A stretch of DNA of 10,306 bases from Phycisphaeraceae bacterium (GTDB taxonomy: Bacteria; Planctomycetota; Phycisphaerae; Phycisphaerales; Phycisphaeraceae), in assembly GCA_029260695.1 (NCBI GenBank), contig JAJDCT010000036.1:1-10306 (forward strand), given 5' to 3'. A model generated the notes under the pieces. The model ran no database searches. It was not told where the DNA came from and worked only from the letters and a program-made list of their open reading frames with translations. Of the stretch, positions 7,876 through 10,306 are shown in pieces. The position numbers were made by a program, and so were the translations under genes. Numbering within the stretch: the stretch's first letter is position 1; every line of letters starts with the position of its first letter.

Positions 7876-8202
7876 ATGTTGCGTCTCTCGATTGCGGGGT
7901 TGTTTTTGGTCTTGACACTCTTGGGCTGTGCGACACCGGAGCTACCGTCTGAGACTGGCTCGGCTGCCCCGGTGGCCCTGGAGGCTCCGGGTGAAGTTGC
8001 CGTGTTAGCGTTCGCCGAGGCGATTCTCCAGGAGCGATTCCCAAACGCTTACAAGCAGCACAAGCCGTTCACCGCCGAGGCGGTTCCAAACACCATGCTG
8101 TGGAAGGTTTATCCCGTCTCGGGCGTGTATGCCGGTGCTCCTGTCGCTGTGGTTCGTGTGGGGGATAAGATGCAAATCCAGTCGTTTGGCCTGCAGAAGT
8201 AA
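7876..8202 (+). CDS. Small lipoprotein, possibly with an NTF2-fold immunity-like domain
   Basis: The 108-residue product begins with a short signal peptide (MLRLSIAGLFLVLTLLG) and a lipobox LLGC, so Cys18 is the likely lipidated residue. The next residue is Ala, not Asp. A Ser/Pro/Ala-rich linker (about 20-38) leads to a compact domain (about 40-108) containing FAEAIL, a KPFTAE segment, LWKVYP and a C-terminal beta-rich end (VAVVRVGDKMQIQSFG). The order helix, basic-Pro-Phe, Trp strand, Gly-rich turn, final strands resembles the NTF2-fold immunity protein family (PF15631-like). That match is from memory of the pattern and is weak. No toxin gene is next to it. The gene is divergent from the ArsR-type gene and may be repressed by it. 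Expected location: outer membrane or membrane-anchored periplasm. Function is unknown. Confidence 0.72.
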   Translation: MLRLSIAGLFLVLTLLGCATPELPSETGSAAPVALEAPGEVAVLAFAEAILQERFPNAYKQHKPFTAEAVPNTMLWKVYPVSGVYAGAPVAVVRVGDKMQIQSFGLQK

Positions 8203-8253
8203 GTCTTTGTCGGTGGCGGCAGTTGGCCGGCGGGCAGGGTTGGTGAGCGGTTT

Positions 8254-8278
8254 GGGAGGGGTTGAGGGGGTTTGGGGG
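8254..8278 (+). other. Predicted G-quadruplex motif
   Basis: Four G tracts of 3, 4, 5 and 5 bases are separated by loops of 1, 4 and 3 bases (A, TTGA, TTT), which satisfies the usual G3+N1-7 rule on the plus strand. It lies 51 bases after the lipoprotein stop and 12 bases upstream of the -35 element of the rpsB promoter. Confidence 0.6.
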
Positions 8279-8290
8279 CGTTTTTGGCGA

Positions 8291-8319
8291 TTTGCAGGGC
8301 CCCGGTGTCCTGATACAAT
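8291..8319 (+). promoter_or_regulatory. Extended -10 promoter for rpsB-tsf
   Basis: TACAAT (8314-8319) matches five of six -10 bases and is preceded by TG one base upstream (TGATACAAT), the extended -10 pattern. A -35-like TTTGCA (8291-8296, four of six) is 17 bases away. The start of transcription would be near 8326, leaving a leader of about 205 nt. Confidence 0.55.
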
Positions 8320-8325
8320 GCTCGG

Positions 8326-8531
8326 CCGTGGTAGATTCCGTGGGGATCGTGGTTTACGCCTCGCTGGGGCTGCAGACCCGAATCGAATGTAGTTTTTTTG
8401 TCGGCAGGGATGTCGGCTTCGTTGTTGTCCGGCGGAGGCTGTTGGGCCCCGTTGGTGGTGTTCTTGAATCACTTTTTTTTATCAGTAAGCGGATGGGCTC
8501 GATTTAGTAAGCCTGTTCAAGGAGTCTTGGT
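8326..8531 (+). promoter_or_regulatory. Long rpsB 5' leader
   Basis: If the promoter call is right, the rpsB mRNA carries about 205 untranslated nt. The leader contains two T tracts and a strong Shine-Dalgarno AAGGAG (8519-8524), 7 bases before the ATG. Leaders of rpsB are known sites of S2 autoregulation in enterobacteria and other phyla. I could not match this leader to a known S2-binding structure, so regulation is an inference. A four-codon reading frame (8493-8507) lies just before the gene and has no good ribosome binding site. Confidence 0.4.
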
Positions 8532-9416
8532 ATGGCATCGCTGGTCAAAGACCTCGTCGAAGCGGGTATCCACTTCGGCCACCGTTCGACGAATTGGAAC
8601 CCGAAGATGGCCCCGTACATCTTCGGCAAGCGCAACCGAATCCACATCATCGATGTCAAGGAGACGATCAAGGGGCTTTTGCTGGCCCGCAAGTTCGTCA
8701 CCAAGACCGTCGCCGGCGGCAAAGACATCCTGTTCGTCGGGACCAAGCGCCAGGCCCGGGGGATCATCGAAAAATACGTCGCAGAGACCGGCATGCACTA
8801 CGTCACCGAGCGCTGGCTCGGTGGCACACTGACGAACTTCCGCACCATCCGCGAACGGCTGAAGCGACTCGAAGAACTCGAACACATCGAAGAGTCCGGG
8901 GAAATCGACAACTACTCCAAGAAGATGGAAAGCCAGCTCCGCCGTGAGAAGGCGAAGATCCTGCGCAACCTCGAGGGCATCCGCCGGATGAGCAAGCTCC
9001 CGGGGTGCATGGTGGTTGTGGATGTGAATAACGAACAAAACGCCGTGAAGGAAGCCCGCAAGCTGGGCATCCCGACGGTGTGCCTGATCGATACCGACTC
9101 GGACCCTGACTTTGCGGACATCCCGATCCCCGGCAACGACGACGCGATGCGTGCGATCGAGGTCGTGATCACCAGCCTGTGCGCCGCGGTTCAGGAAGGC
9201 AAGACCAGCCGGGTCGCCCTGAACGAAGGCCGGGACAACGCCGACGCCGGCGAAGCCCCGCGGAAGCGCAGCAGCCGGTCGCAATTCCGTGCCGATGAGC
9301 CGGTCGAGGGCGAAGTTGCGGCCGATGAGGCGGCACCCCAAGCACCTGCGGCTCCCGCAGCCCCCCCGGCTCCCGAGCCCGCCGCCGCGGCGCCCGCCGG
9401 TGACCAGCCCGCTTGA
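8532..9416 (+). CDS. rpsB: 30S ribosomal protein S2
   Basis: S2 binds the head/body junction of the 30S subunit and is needed for S1 recruitment in bacteria that have S1. The 294-residue protein has the S2 landmarks: [19 protein letters not shown] (from residue 8) with the first signature, FVGTKRQA (68-75), [10 protein letters not shown] (94-103), the coiled-coil insertion (about 105-150), and the second signature from P157 through KLGIP (177-181), ending with the [10 protein letters not shown] block (202-211). The core is complete by about residue 230. After it comes an additional tail of about 60 residues, first basic and Ser-rich (PRKRSSRS), then acidic, then Ala/Pro-rich to the end. Usual S2 is about 230-260 residues, so this is a long version. 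The start is supported by AAGGAG at 8519-8524. It precedes tsf, the common bacterial order. Confidence 0.97.
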   Translation: MASLVKDLVEAGIHFGHRSTNWNPKMAPYIFGKRNRIHIIDVKETIKGLLLARKFVTKTVAGGKDILFVGTKRQARGIIEKYVAETGMHYVTERWLGGTLTNFRTIRERLKRLEELEHIEESGEIDNYSKKMESQLRREKAKILRNLEGIRRMSKLPGCMVVVDVNNEQNAVKEARKLGIPTVCLIDTDSDPDFADIPIPGNDDAMRAIEVVITSLCAAVQEGKTSRVALNEGRDNADAGEAPRKRSSRSQFRADEPVEGEVAADEAAPQAPAAPAAPPAPEPAAAAPAGDQPA

Positions 9417-9423
9417 GTAAACT

Positions 9424-9454
9424 CATCCGCGGACTCATGGCGTGTCCGTGGATG
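9424..9454 (+). other. Stem-loop in the rpsB-tsf intergenic region
   Basis: Arms 9424-9434 and 9444-9454 pair over 11 positions with a single G-U, around a 9-base loop. No T run follows, so it is not a classic terminator. It could be an mRNA processing or stability element, or a partial attenuator that lowers tsf relative to rpsB. A second, smaller hairpin (CGGGT/ACCCG, 9472-9485, loop TTCC) lies just upstream of the tsf ribosome binding site. Confidence 0.55.
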
Positions 9455-9508
9455 CATTGACCTGACCCACCCGGGTTTCCACCCGACAGATAATGGAGAG
9501 ACAGAACC

Positions 9509-10306
9509 ATGGCGATTTCCGCCAAGGACGTGATGGCCCTTCGCAAAGCGACCGGCCTTGGGATGATGGAATCCAAGGCCGCGCTCGTTGAGGCGGGCGG
9601 CGATATCCAAGCCGCGACGGACCTGCTGCGCACCAAGGGCCTGGCGAAGATGGACGGCCGAGCCGACCGCGAGTCCGCCGAAGGCAAAGTCGCTTTGGCG
9701 GTGTCGCCCGACGGCTCCAAGGGCGCGATTGTCGAGATCAACACCGAGACCGACTTCACCGCCAGCAACGAGGGCTTCGTCAACCTGACCCAGGCCATCG
9801 CCGACCTGGCGCTTGAACAGGGTGCCGGTGACGTCGAGAAGACCGAAGCCATGCAGGCCCTGATCGACGAGGTCCGCCTGACGACCAAAGAAAACATCCA
9901 GTTCAAGGCCGGCAAGGTCTTAAGCGGGAACGTCGGGTCGTATATCCACTTCACCGGCAAGATTGCTGTGTTGATCGAGGTCGAGGGCGACGCCGACAGC
10001 GACCTGCTCAAAGACCTGTGCATGCATGTCTCCGCAGCAAGCCCCATGCCGTTGGGTGTGAACGAGGACGAGGTCCCCGCCGACGTTTTGGCCAAGGAGC
10101 GCGAGATCGCCAAGGCCCAGGCCATCGAGTCCGGCAAGCCCGAAGCCATCGCCGAGAAAATGGTCGAAGGCAAGATCCGCAAGTACCTCGACTCGGTCGT
10201 CCTCACCCGCCAGCCGTTCGTCAAAGACGACAAAAAGCAGATCAAAGACCTGCTCCCCAAAGGCACAACGATCAAGCAGTTTGTACGGTATCAGGTGGGT
10301 GGGTAA
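9509..10306 (+). CDS. tsf: Translation elongation factor Ts
   Basis: EF-Ts catalyses GDP release from EF-Tu in the cytoplasm. The complete 265-residue protein starts with the UBA-like N-terminal domain (about 1-50), including signature 1 LRKATGLGMMESKAAL (11-26). The core then contains VEINTETDF (75-83), whose D82/F83 correspond to the Asp-Phe pair that inserts into EF-Tu. The usual TDFVA reads TDFTA here. Further conserved parts are GSYIHFTGKIAVLIEV (143-158), the MHVSAASPMPL block (172-182), and the C-terminal RQPFVKDDKK segment (234-243) followed by the KGTTIKQFVRY end. GGAGAG (9495-9500) is 8 bases before the ATG. It is probably co-transcribed with rpsB, 92 bases upstream. The stop codon is the last three bases of the window. 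Length is close to the shorter EF-Ts forms (E. coli has 283). Confidence 0.97.
   Translation: MAISAKDVMALRKATGLGMMESKAALVEAGGDIQAATDLLRTKGLAKMDGRADRESAEGKVALAVSPDGSKGAIVEINTETDFTASNEGFVNLTQAIADLALEQGAGDVEKTEAMQALIDEVRLTTKENIQFKAGKVLSGNVGSYIHFTGKIAVLIEVEGDADSDLLKDLCMHVSAASPMPLGVNEDEVPADVLAKEREIAKAQAIESGKPEAIAEKMVEGKIRKYLDSVVLTRQPFVKDDKKQIKDLLPKGTTIKQFVRYQVGG

Larger units (their letters stand above)
8203..8531 (+). other. Non-coding region between the lipoprotein gene and rpsB
   Basis: No convincing gene lies in these 329 bases. The first part is strongly G-rich with a four-tract G-quadruplex motif (8254-8278). It is followed by an extended -10 promoter and then a roughly 200-nt transcribed leader with two T tracts (seven T at 8393-8399 and eight T at 8473-8480). 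The hairpins before these T tracts are weak, so I do not call terminators. Open frames crossing this region lack ribosome binding sites and start upstream of the promoter or on the other strand. Confidence 0.6.

Noticed and set aside
8387..8399. Possible terminator at the seven-T tract in the rpsB leader
   Set aside because: The preceding pairing is about 5 bp with a G-U and a 13-base loop, which is too weak for a confident intrinsic terminator.
8262..8507. Open frame in the rpsB leader (81 codons)
   Set aside because: It starts with TTG inside the G-quadruplex motif, upstream of the predicted promoter, without a ribosome binding site, and its translation resembles no family.
9169..10275. 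A 368-codon open frame on the minus strand across tsf and the end of rpsB
   Set aside because: Both opposing genes are certain, and the translation is low-complexity with no known motif; long antisense frames are common in GC-rich DNA.

Overview
The window looks like chromosomal housekeeping and envelope DNA from a bacterium of the PVC superphylum, most likely a planctomycete (possibly the Phycisphaerae). This is inferred from gene content and protein style, not from a database search. The clues are a soluble pyrophosphatase whose motifs recall the chlamydial type, a ribosomal protein S2 with a long Ala/Pro-rich tail, and a polysaccharide cluster combining a large TPR protein, a Wzz/BY-kinase-like protein, a sugar-nucleotide SDR enzyme and a WecA-type transferase. 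All genes are on the + strand except one small ArsR-type regulator.

Positions 1-6711 form a tightly packed, probably co-transcribed exopolysaccharide or surface-glycan operon. A TPR-repeat protein, open at the left edge, overlaps the start of a Wzz-type chain-length/tyrosine-kinase-like membrane protein by ATGA. After 52 bases comes an extended-SDR sugar-nucleotide epimerase/dehydratase. Its stop overlaps the start of a polyprenyl-phosphate sugar-1-phosphate transferase by TGATG. Together they suggest sugar-nucleotide supply, loading of the first sugar on the lipid carrier, control of polymerisation and export, and a TPR scaffold. Polymerase, flippase and most glycosyltransferases are not in the window and may lie upstream. 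The kinase-like ATPase domain has lost the Walker A lysine.

Positions 6851-8202 hold three unrelated small genes: a family I inorganic pyrophosphatase, a convergent ArsR-family repressor, and a divergent small lipoprotein that may have an NTF2-fold immunity-like domain. The repressor and the lipoprotein share a 55-base AT-rich region with overlapping promoter-like sequences, so the repressor may control both.

Positions 8203-8531 are non-coding. They contain a four-tract G-quadruplex motif, an extended -10 promoter and an approximately 200-nt leader ahead of rpsB. rpsB (S2) and tsf (EF-Ts) follow in the widespread bacterial order, separated by a 92-base gap with an 11-bp stem-loop. The window ends exactly at the tsf stop codon.

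I did not find a clearly novel defence or mobile system. The most notable points are the degenerate BY-kinase domain, the ArsR/lipoprotein pair, and the regulatory structures around rpsB-tsf. No tRNA, rRNA, CRISPR array, insertion sequence or attachment site was recognised.
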